From Nitrososphaerota archaeon (lineage in GTDB: Archaea; Thermoproteota; Nitrososphaeria; Nitrososphaerales; Nitrosopumilaceae), in assembly GCA_022565935.1 (NCBI GenBank), contig JADFJY010000057.1, positions 1-7,645 of the forward strand: a stretch of DNA of 7,645 nucleotides, in the 5' to 3' direction. The stretch's first letter is position 1. Every line of letters begins with the position of its first letter. This document shows, in pieces, positions 1-5,624 of this stretch. The notes under the pieces are model-generated. The model saw only the letters and a program-made list of their open reading frames with translations, was not told where the DNA came from and searched no databases. The position numbers were made by a program, and so were the translations under genes.

Positions 1-368
1 GAATTAAAATCACTGATGCTGTAAAAGAAGTCAAAGAAGTTTTAGACAAAGAGCCAATTGAATTACAGCCTAAACTTGATGCATTACAATCTTTGGTCAA
101 TGAAGTAACAACTGAACTTTACAAAAATGCTTCACAACCATCTGGTGCTGAAGGACAACAAAGTGGTAGCACTGAAGGACAACAAAGTGGTAGCACTGAA
201 GGACAACAAAGTGGTAGCACTGAAGGACAACAGAGTGGTAGCACTGAAGGACAACAGAGTGGTAGCACTGAAGGACAACAGAGTGGTAGCACTGAAGGAC
301 AACAGAGTGGTAGCACTGAAGGCAAAACAACAGAATCCTCTTCAACTGATGAAACAAAAACTACCTAA
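1..368 (+). CDS. dnaK: Molecular chaperone DnaK (Hsp70), C-terminal end only
   Basis: This is the 3' end of a gene entering from the left edge; reading begins with the codon at base 3 and gives 121 residues before TAA. The first ~45 residues (ITDAVKEVKEVLDKEP, then LQSLVNEVTTELYKNAS) match the helical lid at the end of Hsp70 substrate-binding domains. The ATPase domain and the beta-sandwich lie outside the window. After the lid comes a disordered, Gly/Gln/Ser/Thr/Glu-rich tail with seven perfect GQQSGSTE repeats, ending DETKTT. It does not end in the EEVD-like motif known from eukaryotic cytosolic Hsp70. DnaK binds unfolded cytosolic proteins in an ATP cycle driven by DnaJ and GrpE. The dnaJ gene follows 49 bases downstream on the same strand, which strongly supports the call. 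A shorter start inside this region (TTG at 93) is not credible because the frame is open to the edge. Confidence 0.9.
   Translation, partial: IKITDAVKEVKEVLDKEPIELQPKLDALQSLVNEVTTELYKNASQPSGAEGQQSGSTEGQQSGSTEGQQSGSTEGQQSGSTEGQQSGSTEGQQSGSTEGQQSGSTEGKTTESSSTDETKTT
153..320 (+). repeat. Seven in-frame 24-bp tandem repeats in the dnaK tail
   Basis: Seven contiguous 24-base units (153-176, 177-200, 201-224, 225-248, 249-272, 273-296, 297-320) each encode GQQSGSTE with no amino-acid change. The only nucleotide difference I find is the third base of the second Gln codon: A in units 1-3 (161, 185, 209) and G in units 4-7 (233, 257, 281, 305). The flanks (SGAE before, GKTTESSST after) look like decayed or related sequence. 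Such uniformity suggests recent expansion by slippage or unequal exchange. The unit is a multiple of three, so copy number can change without breaking the reading frame. Confidence 0.97.
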
Positions 369-385
369 TTTTTCAAATTTAATCA

Positions 386-403
386 TTTATACAATAAATA
401 TAA
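386..403 (+). promoter_or_regulatory. Possible archaeal TATA box ahead of dnaJ
   Basis: The 49-base gap between dnaK and dnaJ contains TTTATA (386-391) and a second AT-rich element, TAAATATAA (395-403). A box at 386-391 would place transcription start near base 415, almost at the dnaJ ATG (418). That fits a leaderless mRNA, and there is no Shine-Dalgarno sequence before that ATG. In AT-rich DNA such elements arise by chance, and dnaJ could simply be read through from dnaK. Confidence 0.35.
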
Positions 404-417
404 TTAAGAAATAATCC

Positions 418-1500
418 ATGTCTGCAAAACGAGATTACTATGAAGTTTTAGGAGTTACAAAATCATCTTCTGTAGATGAAATCAAACAACAGTATAGAAA
501 ATTAGCATTAAAATTTCATCCAGATCGTAATAACTCTTCAGATGCTCCAGAGCATTTCAAAGAAATTTCTGAGGCATATGCTGTACTTTCAAATACTGAA
601 AAGAGGCAACTCTATGATCAACATGGACATGCTGGTGTAGATGGTAGGTATAGTAGTGAAGATATTTTTCAAGGTGCACGTGGAAATTTCAGTGATATAT
701 TTGGTCGTGAAGCCGGAGGATTTGATTCCATTTTTGAATCAATCTTTGGTCGTGGAGGCGGATTTGGTTTTAGTCAACAACGTGGTTCTGATATCCTCTT
801 TGAAACTTCAGTAACTTTAGAGGATGTTCTTCATGGTAAAAAAATAGAAATTAATCTTCAAAAACAAATTCAATGCGATATTTGTCGTGGTTCTGGTTGT
901 AAACCTGGCACTAGTAAGAAAACATGTTCTATGTGTAACGGTCAAGGACAAGTACGACAAACTCGTAACATGGGATTTGCTTCATTTGTAACAACTGCAT
1001 CATGTCCTACTTGTAGAGGTCAAGGTTCTATGATTGAAACTCCCTGTAGAGACTGTAAAGGACAAGGTAAGAAAAAAGGCTTAAAAAAAGTTACTTTTGA
1101 AATTCCACCTGGAATTGATTCAGGTGATTATACAGTTTCTGGAGAAGGAAATGAAGTTCCTGAGGGAACTAATGGCGATTTGATTGTTAGAGTTAGAGTG
1201 CAACCTCATTCAAAATTCAACAGAGATGGACAAGATATTTTTTATGATCATGATATTTCAATGGTTGATGCTGCATTAGGTTGTGAAATTATTGTTCCAA
1301 CCTTGGAGGGTACAGAAAAAATTAAAGTTAATTCTGGTAGTCAACCAAATACAATTATAAAATTAAAAGGAAAAGGAGTTCCTCATATCAATTCAAGAGG
1401 TAAAGGAGATCAATTTATTCGAATTGTAGTAAATGTTCCAAAAAAACTCAATAAACATCAAAAAAATCTTCTAGATGAATTTCAAAAAATTAGTGATTAA
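418..1500 (+). CDS. dnaJ: Chaperone protein DnaJ (type I Hsp40)
   Basis: This is a complete 360-residue type I (class A) DnaJ, normal length for the family. The J domain spans roughly residues 5-70 with the HPD motif at 34-36, which triggers ATP hydrolysis by DnaK. A Gly/Phe region follows (about 70-123), with DIF motifs at 82-84 and 93-95. The zinc-binding domain carries all four CxxCxGxG motifs intact: C153-G160, C170-G177, C196-G203 and C210-G217. Two beta-rich substrate-binding domains and a short dimerisation end complete the protein. In the cytosol it delivers unfolded proteins to DnaK. The ATG at 418 fits the usual start (MSAKRDYYEVLGV). No Shine-Dalgarno sequence precedes it, so translation may be leaderless or coupled to dnaK. 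The next gene begins within ten bases of its stop codon. The fold and role are very secure. Confidence 0.98.
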   Translation: MSAKRDYYEVLGVTKSSSVDEIKQQYRKLALKFHPDRNNSSDAPEHFKEISEAYAVLSNTEKRQLYDQHGHAGVDGRYSSEDIFQGARGNFSDIFGREAGGFDSIFESIFGRGGGFGFSQQRGSDILFETSVTLEDVLHGKKIEINLQKQIQCDICRGSGCKPGTSKKTCSMCNGQGQVRQTRNMGFASFVTTASCPTCRGQGSMIETPCRDCKGQGKKKGLKKVTFEIPPGIDSGDYTVSGEGNEVPEGTNGDLIVRVRVQPHSKFNRDGQDIFYDHDISMVDAALGCEIIVPTLEGTEKIKVNSGSQPNTIIKLKGKGVPHINSRGKGDQFIRIVVNVPKKLNKHQKNLLDEFQKISD

Positions 1501-1509
1501 TTGAGAAAA

Positions 1510-2049
1510 ATGAAAATCGCATTAGATGTTGATGGTGTTCTTGCTGATGTAATAAAATCTTGGTTAAATTACAGCAATACAATTAGACCAAAAATCTCTA
1601 AACTTGATATAACTGATTGGGATTTTTGGAAGAAATTTCAGATAAACCGCTATGATTTTTATGCTGAATTAAATTCCTGTTGGAAAAATTGGAATTCTAT
1701 TCCTCCTACAGAAGAAAACTTATCATCTGTTACAAAAGATCTTTCAAATCTCGGTCAAGTAGATATTGTTACTGCAAGAGAATCTTCTACTGATTCTTTT
1801 GTAAAAAATTGGCTTAATCATCATAATATATCATATGATAATTATGTATCAGTAGTTGATGGACCGATGAAAGCTAATTTAGATTATGATATATTTATTG
1901 ATGATTCACCTCTAAATGCAAGAAGCATTCTTCAACATAACAAAAAAATAATTCTATATTCGCAACCATGGAATAAACATATTTTAGAAAATAATATTCA
2001 TAGAATTTCAAATCTTTCTGATGCAATAGAAAAAATAAAAATAATTTAA
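1510..2049 (+). CDS. HAD-superfamily 5'(3')-deoxyribonucleotidase-like protein
   Basis: A 179-residue protein with the motifs of the HAD phosphatases, closest to the NT5C-type 5'(3')-deoxyribonucleotidases. Motif I is DVDGV (nucleophile D6 and acid/base D8, residues 6-10). Motif II is the Thr of VTAR (T88). Motif III is probably K121. Motif IV is IDDS (D131, D132), which binds Mg2+. QPWN near 152-155 resembles the end of that family. Known members remove phosphate from (deoxy)nucleoside monophosphates; the actual substrate here is an inference. The region between motifs I and II (about 20-80), rich in Trp and Tyr, would be the cap. The ATG at 1510 puts motif I at the usual distance. A TTG at 1501, directly touching the dnaJ stop, would add MRK and sits three bases after GTGAT, a possible Shine-Dalgarno remnant, so it cannot be excluded. 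Probably co-transcribed with dnaJ. Confidence 0.85.
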   Translation: MKIALDVDGVLADVIKSWLNYSNTIRPKISKLDITDWDFWKKFQINRYDFYAELNSCWKNWNSIPPTEENLSSVTKDLSNLGQVDIVTARESSTDSFVKNWLNHHNISYDNYVSVVDGPMKANLDYDIFIDDSPLNARSILQHNKKIILYSQPWNKHILENNIHRISNLSDAIEKIKII

Positions 2050-2066
2050 TCTTTTATAACTTTTTT
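2028..2066. terminator. T-rich stretches for convergent transcripts
   Basis: Archaeal RNA polymerase stops at T-rich runs without needing a hairpin. On the plus strand, after the nucleotidase stop, bases 2052-2066 read TTTTATAACTTTTTT. On the minus strand, after the small gene's stop, bases 2041 down to 2030 contain two runs of five and six T separated by one A. Each candidate lies inside the coding sequence of the opposing gene. The assignment rests on composition and position only. Confidence 0.4.
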
Positions 2067-2210
2067 AATAATAACTTGATGTCCACTTTTTACATGGATA
2101 GAATGAGTTGTTTTTAGTATATCTCCAATTTTATCTTCATTGTAGAATTTAATATTATAGCGTCCAAGTATTTTTTTACAATTGTTACAATATATTTCTC
2201 TAAATTCCAT
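2046..2210 (-). CDS. Small CxxC protein of unknown function, possibly zinc-binding
   Basis: I do not recognise this gene. It encodes 54 residues, beginning MEFREIYCNNCKKILGRY and ending IKKVIKD. C8 and C11 form a CxxC knuckle followed by KKILGRY, like the first half of a small zinc ribbon. No second cysteine pair exists, but H36, H39 and H44 (THSIHVKSGH) could supply the remaining ligands. The protein is basic, has no membrane segment and no signal peptide. Support for coding: an open frame of sensible composition, an in-frame stop upstream of the ATG, and GTGAT three bases before the ATG, matching part of the archaeal Shine-Dalgarno sequence at a suitable distance. The gene fills an otherwise empty interval. 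It converges on the nucleotidase gene, and the two stop codons overlap in TTAA (2046-2049). It might be a nucleic-acid-binding or regulatory protein, but that is a guess. Confidence 0.72.
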   Translation of the reverse strand: MEFREIYCNNCKKILGRYNIKFYNEDKIGDILKTTHSIHVKSGHQVIIKKVIKD

Positions 2211-2213
2211 TAC

Positions 2214-2218
2214 ATCAC
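2214..2218 (-). promoter_or_regulatory. Possible ribosome binding site of the small CxxC gene
   Basis: On the minus strand GTGAT (2218 to 2214) precedes the ATG at 2210 by three bases. It matches the last five bases of the archaeal consensus GGAGGTGAT at the spacing that consensus would have. It supports this ATG as the start. Confidence 0.4.
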
Positions 2219-2246
2219 TTGATTAATTAATTGTGTTTGTTTGATG

Positions 2247-2255
2247 TATAATAAA
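2247..2255. promoter_or_regulatory. TATA-like element between the small gene and tRNA-Leu
   Basis: The 77-base spacer (2211-2287) between divergent genes contains TATAATAAA on the plus strand, read as TTTATTATA on the minus strand. Its centre is about 37 bases upstream of the mature tRNA 5' end, allowing a short leader to be removed by RNase P. It is about 41 bases upstream of the small gene's ATG, allowing a leader of about 15 bases that would include GTGAT. It could serve either direction or both. AT-richness makes chance occurrence likely. Confidence 0.35.
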
Positions 2256-2287
2256 GAAACTTATTCAAGATTTTAAAAATTTACAAT

Positions 2288-2372
2288 GCGGGAGTCGCCC
2301 AGCCTGGTCAACGGCGTAAGGTTCAGATCCTTATCTTCTAGGAGTTCGTGGGTTCAAATCCCACTTCCCGCA
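2288..2372 (+). tRNA. tRNA-Leu (anticodon CAG)
   Basis: An 85-base class II tRNA folds completely by eye. The acceptor stem pairs GCGGGAG (2288-2294) with TTCCCGC (2365-2371), with one G-T wobble, and discriminator A is at 2372. The D stem is GCC (2297-2299) with GGC (2313-2315), and GG lies in the loop. The anticodon stem is TAAGG (2317-2321) with CCTTA (2329-2333), and the loop TTCAGAT places CAG at 2324-2326. The 14-base variable region (2334-2347) can form a short stem, as expected for Leu. The T arm is GTGGG, TTCAAAT, CCCAC (2348-2364). The anticodon reads CUG leucine codons. There is no intron, and CCA is not encoded, so it must be added by the CCA enzyme. The gene ends nine bases before the gatE stop codon on the other strand. 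Confidence 0.96.
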
Positions 2373-2381
2373 TAACTTTAA

Positions 2382-4289
2382 CTAGATACTTGCTAACTTC
2401 TTCTTGATATTTTTTAAGAGTAATTTGTTTACTATTTCACCAGATGCTTTACCTCTTAATTCCTTCATGGCAATTCCCATGAGTGGTCCAACTGCTCTTT
2501 CTTTTTGATTTATAATAATTTCTTGATTTTTTTCAACTATTTCTTCAATAATTTTTTCCAAATCTGATTCATTTACAGCCTCAATTGCAGTATTTTTCAT
2601 TGCTTCTTTAACAGTCTTGGCTTTTCCAGCCATAATATTTTCAAAGATAATCTCAATTGATTCTTTGGAAATTTCTCCAACTTCTAATAATTCAAATGAT
2701 TTTACAATATCTTCATTTTGTAATAAATTAGAATTTAATCCACTTCTCTCTAAATTAGTAATTGTAGAACAAAGTACAGATGCAACAAATGTAGGACTAA
2801 CTTTAGTTTTTTCAACAACTTTTTCAAATAATTCTATGTATCGTGAATCAAAAATCTGTTCTGTAAGTTGTGGATTAATTTTATATTTTATTTGTAATTC
2901 TTTTATAGATTCATCCCATGATTTTGGTATGTTTTTTCTTGCATTTTCTAATTCTTCTTTTGAAATAATAATTGGAGGGATATCTGTCTCAGGATACATT
3001 CTTGCAGCACCAGGTCTAGGTCTAAGAAATTTTGTTTCACCTGTTTGAGTAGCTAATCGTGTATCTATTGGTATACCTACATTTTTGATATGTTCAATTC
3101 TTAAAATTATTTGGTCAACAATAATATGGATTTTTTCTTCAGGAATAGCTAATATCAAAAATCCATCATCCTCATTAATTTTTAGAAATTCTTTTAGATT
3201 TTCTAGATCTGATTCTTCAACTCCAAAATTAGGTAATTCATCTGAATGAAAAATACCACCTAAACCAAAAAATCGTACTAATTCTGCTACTTCTTTTCCT
3301 AATCTTATGCCTTCATATGGTGAATATCCAAACATTCCAGCCATATTTCTAAAAGATACAGCAAAAATTTTCTGATTTTTCTTTATAGCATTCTGAATAA
3401 TCTTTGATTTACATTTTGAGAATAATTCTGTAATGTCTTTTCTATCATTCTTGTAGTTATGTATCCAATTTTTTTCTCGCAATTTTTTTGATATTTTTAG
3501 TAATCCATGTTGTCTTTTTGCCTCATATTCTACAACTTTTTCTAATTGTTCTAATTGTTGTACTCCTTTTACTTCAATAACAACTCCTCCATCTTTTATT
3601 GATATATTGACATCTTGTCGGATTGAACCTAGACCCCTCTTTACTTTTTTAGTGCTTCTCAAAATTCTTCCTAACGATAATGCAATTTTTCTAACTTCTC
3701 GAGGTTTTACCTCAAAAGGTTCTGTTGCAATTTCTACTAAAGGTATACCAAGACGTTCTAAACCATATTTTCTAATTGATCCTTGTTCACCTAGGATTTT
3801 AGCAGCATCTTCTTCAAGACAAATTGATTGAATCCCTATTTTTGTTCCTTCTACATCATAAAATCCTCCCTGTGAAATTAACATCGTACGTTGGAATCCA
3901 GTTGTATTGGATCCATCAATAACTGTTTTTCTCATAGGATAGATTTCACTAAAAATATTTGATTTTAATGAAGATGCAATAATTAACGCAATTTTTCTTG
4001 CATCTTCATCTAATTCATGTGGGGGTTCTTCATCTTGTTCTACTAGACAGCTACTTTTTGGGTTGGCATAATAGATTATTGTTTTTGATTTAGATTTTTC
4101 AAATAATACCGCAGGATCAAACTCTCCTAATTCACTTTTTGATACTCGTAATTTTCTCTGAAATTTTGTAAAATATTCATCTGATTCTAATGGTGTGCAA
4201 TTACAAAACAACTTTTTGTTAGTTGCTAGTTGTTGATGAATTTCCAATCCTACTTTTACTCCAACATCATTTATGGAAAATTCTAACAT
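2382..4289 (-). CDS. gatE: Glutamyl-tRNA(Gln) amidotransferase subunit E
   Basis: A complete 635-residue GatE, normal length for this archaeal protein. With GatD it converts Glu-tRNA(Gln) to Gln-tRNA(Gln). GatE binds the mischarged tRNA, activates its glutamate with ATP, and transfers ammonia supplied by GatD. The GatB-type core is seen in VGLEIHQQL (13-21), KLFCNC (26-31), LERLGIPLVEIATEP (177-191) and IRQDVNIS (223-230). The AspRS-like insertion that separates GatE from GatB lies at about 275-410 (for example RFFGLGGIFHSDELPNFGVEE, 339-359). The GatE hallmark LRPRPGAARMYPETD is at 422-436. The C-terminal helical tRNA-binding tail is at about 480-635, with ERAVGPLMG at 597-605. The gene starts 13 bases after the gatD stop, with GAGTGA just upstream as a weak Shine-Dalgarno sequence, so it is clearly an operon partner. 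Euryarchaea and thaumarchaea often lack GlnRS and depend on this route. Confidence 0.97.
   Translation of the reverse strand: MLEFSINDVGVKVGLEIHQQLATNKKLFCNCTPLESDEYFTKFQRKLRVSKSELGEFDPAVLFEKSKSKTIIYYANPKSSCLVEQDEEPPHELDEDARKIALIIASSLKSNIFSEIYPMRKTVIDGSNTTGFQRTMLISQGGFYDVEGTKIGIQSICLEEDAAKILGEQGSIRKYGLERLGIPLVEIATEPFEVKPREVRKIALSLGRILRSTKKVKRGLGSIRQDVNISIKDGGVVIEVKGVQQLEQLEKVVEYEAKRQHGLLKISKKLREKNWIHNYKNDRKDITELFSKCKSKIIQNAIKKNQKIFAVSFRNMAGMFGYSPYEGIRLGKEVAELVRFFGLGGIFHSDELPNFGVEESDLENLKEFLKINEDDGFLILAIPEEKIHIIVDQIILRIEHIKNVGIPIDTRLATQTGETKFLRPRPGAARMYPETDIPPIIISKEELENARKNIPKSWDESIKELQIKYKINPQLTEQIFDSRYIELFEKVVEKTKVSPTFVASVLCSTITNLERSGLNSNLLQNEDIVKSFELLEVGEISKESIEIIFENIMAGKAKTVKEAMKNTAIEAVNESDLEKIIEEIVEKNQEIIINQKERAVGPLMGIAMKELRGKASGEIVNKLLLKNIKKKLASI
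2398..2415 (+). terminator. Possible T-rich terminator of tRNA-Leu
   Basis: About 25 bases after the tRNA, the plus strand becomes T-rich (TTCTTCTTGATATTTTTT, 2398-2415), ending in six T. This is the first good oligo-T run downstream of the tRNA, and it lies antisense within the last codons of gatE. The call is based on position and composition only. Confidence 0.35.
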
Positions 4290-4302
4290 TCTATTTCACT
4301 CT

Positions 4303-5592
4303 CTAACTTGATAATTCCGATGCAATATTTTCAAGCATTATTTTCTTTATTTCTTCTCCATTCTGAAAATTTCCTATTGCCCACATTGCTTTTACTAGTG
4401 CTACTTCTGGAATCATATTTTCTAATGGAATTATGCCTAAATTAAGCAAATCTCGTCCACTTTCATACACTGTCATTCTAATTCTACCATCAATACATTG
4501 GGAAGTCATACCTAGAAAGATTCCTTTTTCATTTGCTTTTTTTACACTTTCATACATTGTATTTCCAATATGACCTAATCCAGTTCCTTCAAAAATTATT
4601 CCTTTATACCCCATCTCAATAATTTGATCTAATAACTCAGGATTGTATCCAGGATGATATTTTACTAAAGCAACACGTGTGTCAAGTTTAATTCTTGGTT
4701 GAAATTTACTAATTTTAAAAAAATCTTCAGAAATATTTTTTTGAATTTTATTCTCTGCAATTATGAATGCTGGATTATTTCCAATTGTTTGAAATGCCCC
4801 TCTTTTACTTGTATGATTTTTTCTTACTCTTGTTCCAATATGACATGCTAACGTGTCATCATTTTCATCTTGATGCATAACAATGTAAATTCCTTTGGTA
4901 TTACTTTCTGTAATAAATTTTGTTGCTCCAATCAAATTTAATGCTGCATCTGATGAAGCACGATCAGATGATCTCTGAGATCCAACCAATACAATTGGAA
5001 TCGGAAATCCTGCAAGTGCAAATGAAAGAAAGGATGATGTATAATGCATGGTATCTGTACCATGGGCAATTATAATTCCTGAATAATCTGATTTAGAATA
5101 CTCATTAATTTTTTCAGCAATTTGTAACCAATGTTCTGGCATTATATTTTCAGAATATTCTGACAATAGAACTACTGCATCTATATTTGCGATTTTAGCG
5201 AGTTCTGGAACAGACGAATTCAATTCCTCTGCTGTTAATACAGGTGTAACTGCTCCTGTTCTGTAATCAATTTTGCTTGCAATTGTTCCTCCAGTTGATA
5301 ATAACAGAATTTTTGGCAATCCTACAATTTTTTCTAGTTTTTCATCTTGCTGAACAATTTTTTCAGTAGATTTGATCTTCTCTATTTTCTCAATTTTTTC
5401 AATTTCTAAACCAATATTGTAACCACTTGTTAATTTCAAAACAATATGTTTATCGTCACTGTGTTCATATCTTGGCATTATTATGCCTGAATAAGTGATA
5501 TCAGCCAATATCTTTACAGAATCACCAATTGAAATCTGATTTGTCTTTAGAAATTTTAATGAATTACCCTCATATCCTCTATATTCTGACAT
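4303..5592 (-). CDS. gatD: Glutamyl-tRNA(Gln) amidotransferase subunit D
   Basis: A complete 429-residue GatD, the glutaminase/asparaginase-like subunit that releases ammonia for GatE. The N-terminal beta-barrel domain (about 18-63, GDSVKILADITYSG) distinguishes GatD from plain L-asparaginases. A charged linker (64-90) with repeated EKI follows, then the asparaginase domain (93-425). Active-site elements of the family are present: STGGTIAS (99-106, Thr103), Tyr110, HGTDTM (177-182, Thr179 and Asp180) and a Lys in TSKRGAF (Lys263). All catalytic positions known from type II asparaginases therefore appear intact. It lies 32 bases after cdc48 and 13 bases before gatE, so gatD and gatE are almost certainly co-transcribed. 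There is no Shine-Dalgarno sequence at its ATG; an AT-rich element just upstream could give a leaderless transcript. A free asparaginase is unlikely given the N-domain and the adjacent gatE. Confidence 0.97.
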   Translation of the reverse strand: MSEYRGYEGNSLKFLKTNQISIGDSVKILADITYSGIIMPRYEHSDDKHIVLKLTSGYNIGLEIEKIEKIEKIKSTEKIVQQDEKLEKIVGLPKILLLSTGGTIASKIDYRTGAVTPVLTAEELNSSVPELAKIANIDAVVLLSEYSENIMPEHWLQIAEKINEYSKSDYSGIIIAHGTDTMHYTSSFLSFALAGFPIPIVLVGSQRSSDRASSDAALNLIGATKFITESNTKGIYIVMHQDENDDTLACHIGTRVRKNHTSKRGAFQTIGNNPAFIIAENKIQKNISEDFFKISKFQPRIKLDTRVALVKYHPGYNPELLDQIIEMGYKGIIFEGTGLGHIGNTMYESVKKANEKGIFLGMTSQCIDGRIRMTVYESGRDLLNLGIIPLENMIPEVALVKAMWAIGNFQNGEEIKKIMLENIASELSS

Positions 5593-5609
5593 TTACGAGG
5601 ATTAGATTT

Positions 5610-5624
5610 GTTATTTTATTAAAA
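5610..5624 (-). promoter_or_regulatory. Possible TATA box for gatDE
   Basis: Directly after the cdc48 stop, the minus strand reads TTTTAATAAAATAAC (5624 to 5610). Transcription about 25 bases downstream would begin almost at the gatD ATG (5592), consistent with a leaderless gatD mRNA and with the absence of a Shine-Dalgarno sequence. Read-through from cdc48 is the alternative. Confidence 0.35.

Noticed and set aside
153..320. CRISPR array
   Set aside because: The repeats are directly contiguous with no spacers, stay in frame within dnaK, and encode a uniform peptide.
97..357. Long open frames on both strands over the dnaK tail, with repeated CYHSVVLQ or KDNKVVAL peptides
   Set aside because: A 24-base repeat without stop codons keeps every frame open. 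The dnaK frame continues upstream as a recognisable Hsp70 lid, so the others are shadows.
2334..2347. Intron in the tRNA
   Set aside because: The anticodon loop is a normal seven bases; the extra length is the long variable arm expected for tRNA-Leu.
2617..3048. Plus-strand open frame of 143 codons opposite gatE
   Set aside because: It lies fully inside a well-supported gatE, resembles no family I recognise, and is expected as an antisense shadow in AT-rich DNA.
3607..3831. Plus-strand open frame of 74 codons opposite gatE
   Set aside because: It lies antisense to conserved GatB-type core motifs and has no independent support.
4303..5592. Free L-asparaginase
   Set aside because: The extra N-terminal barrel domain, the 429-residue length and the directly adjacent gatE identify it as GatD.
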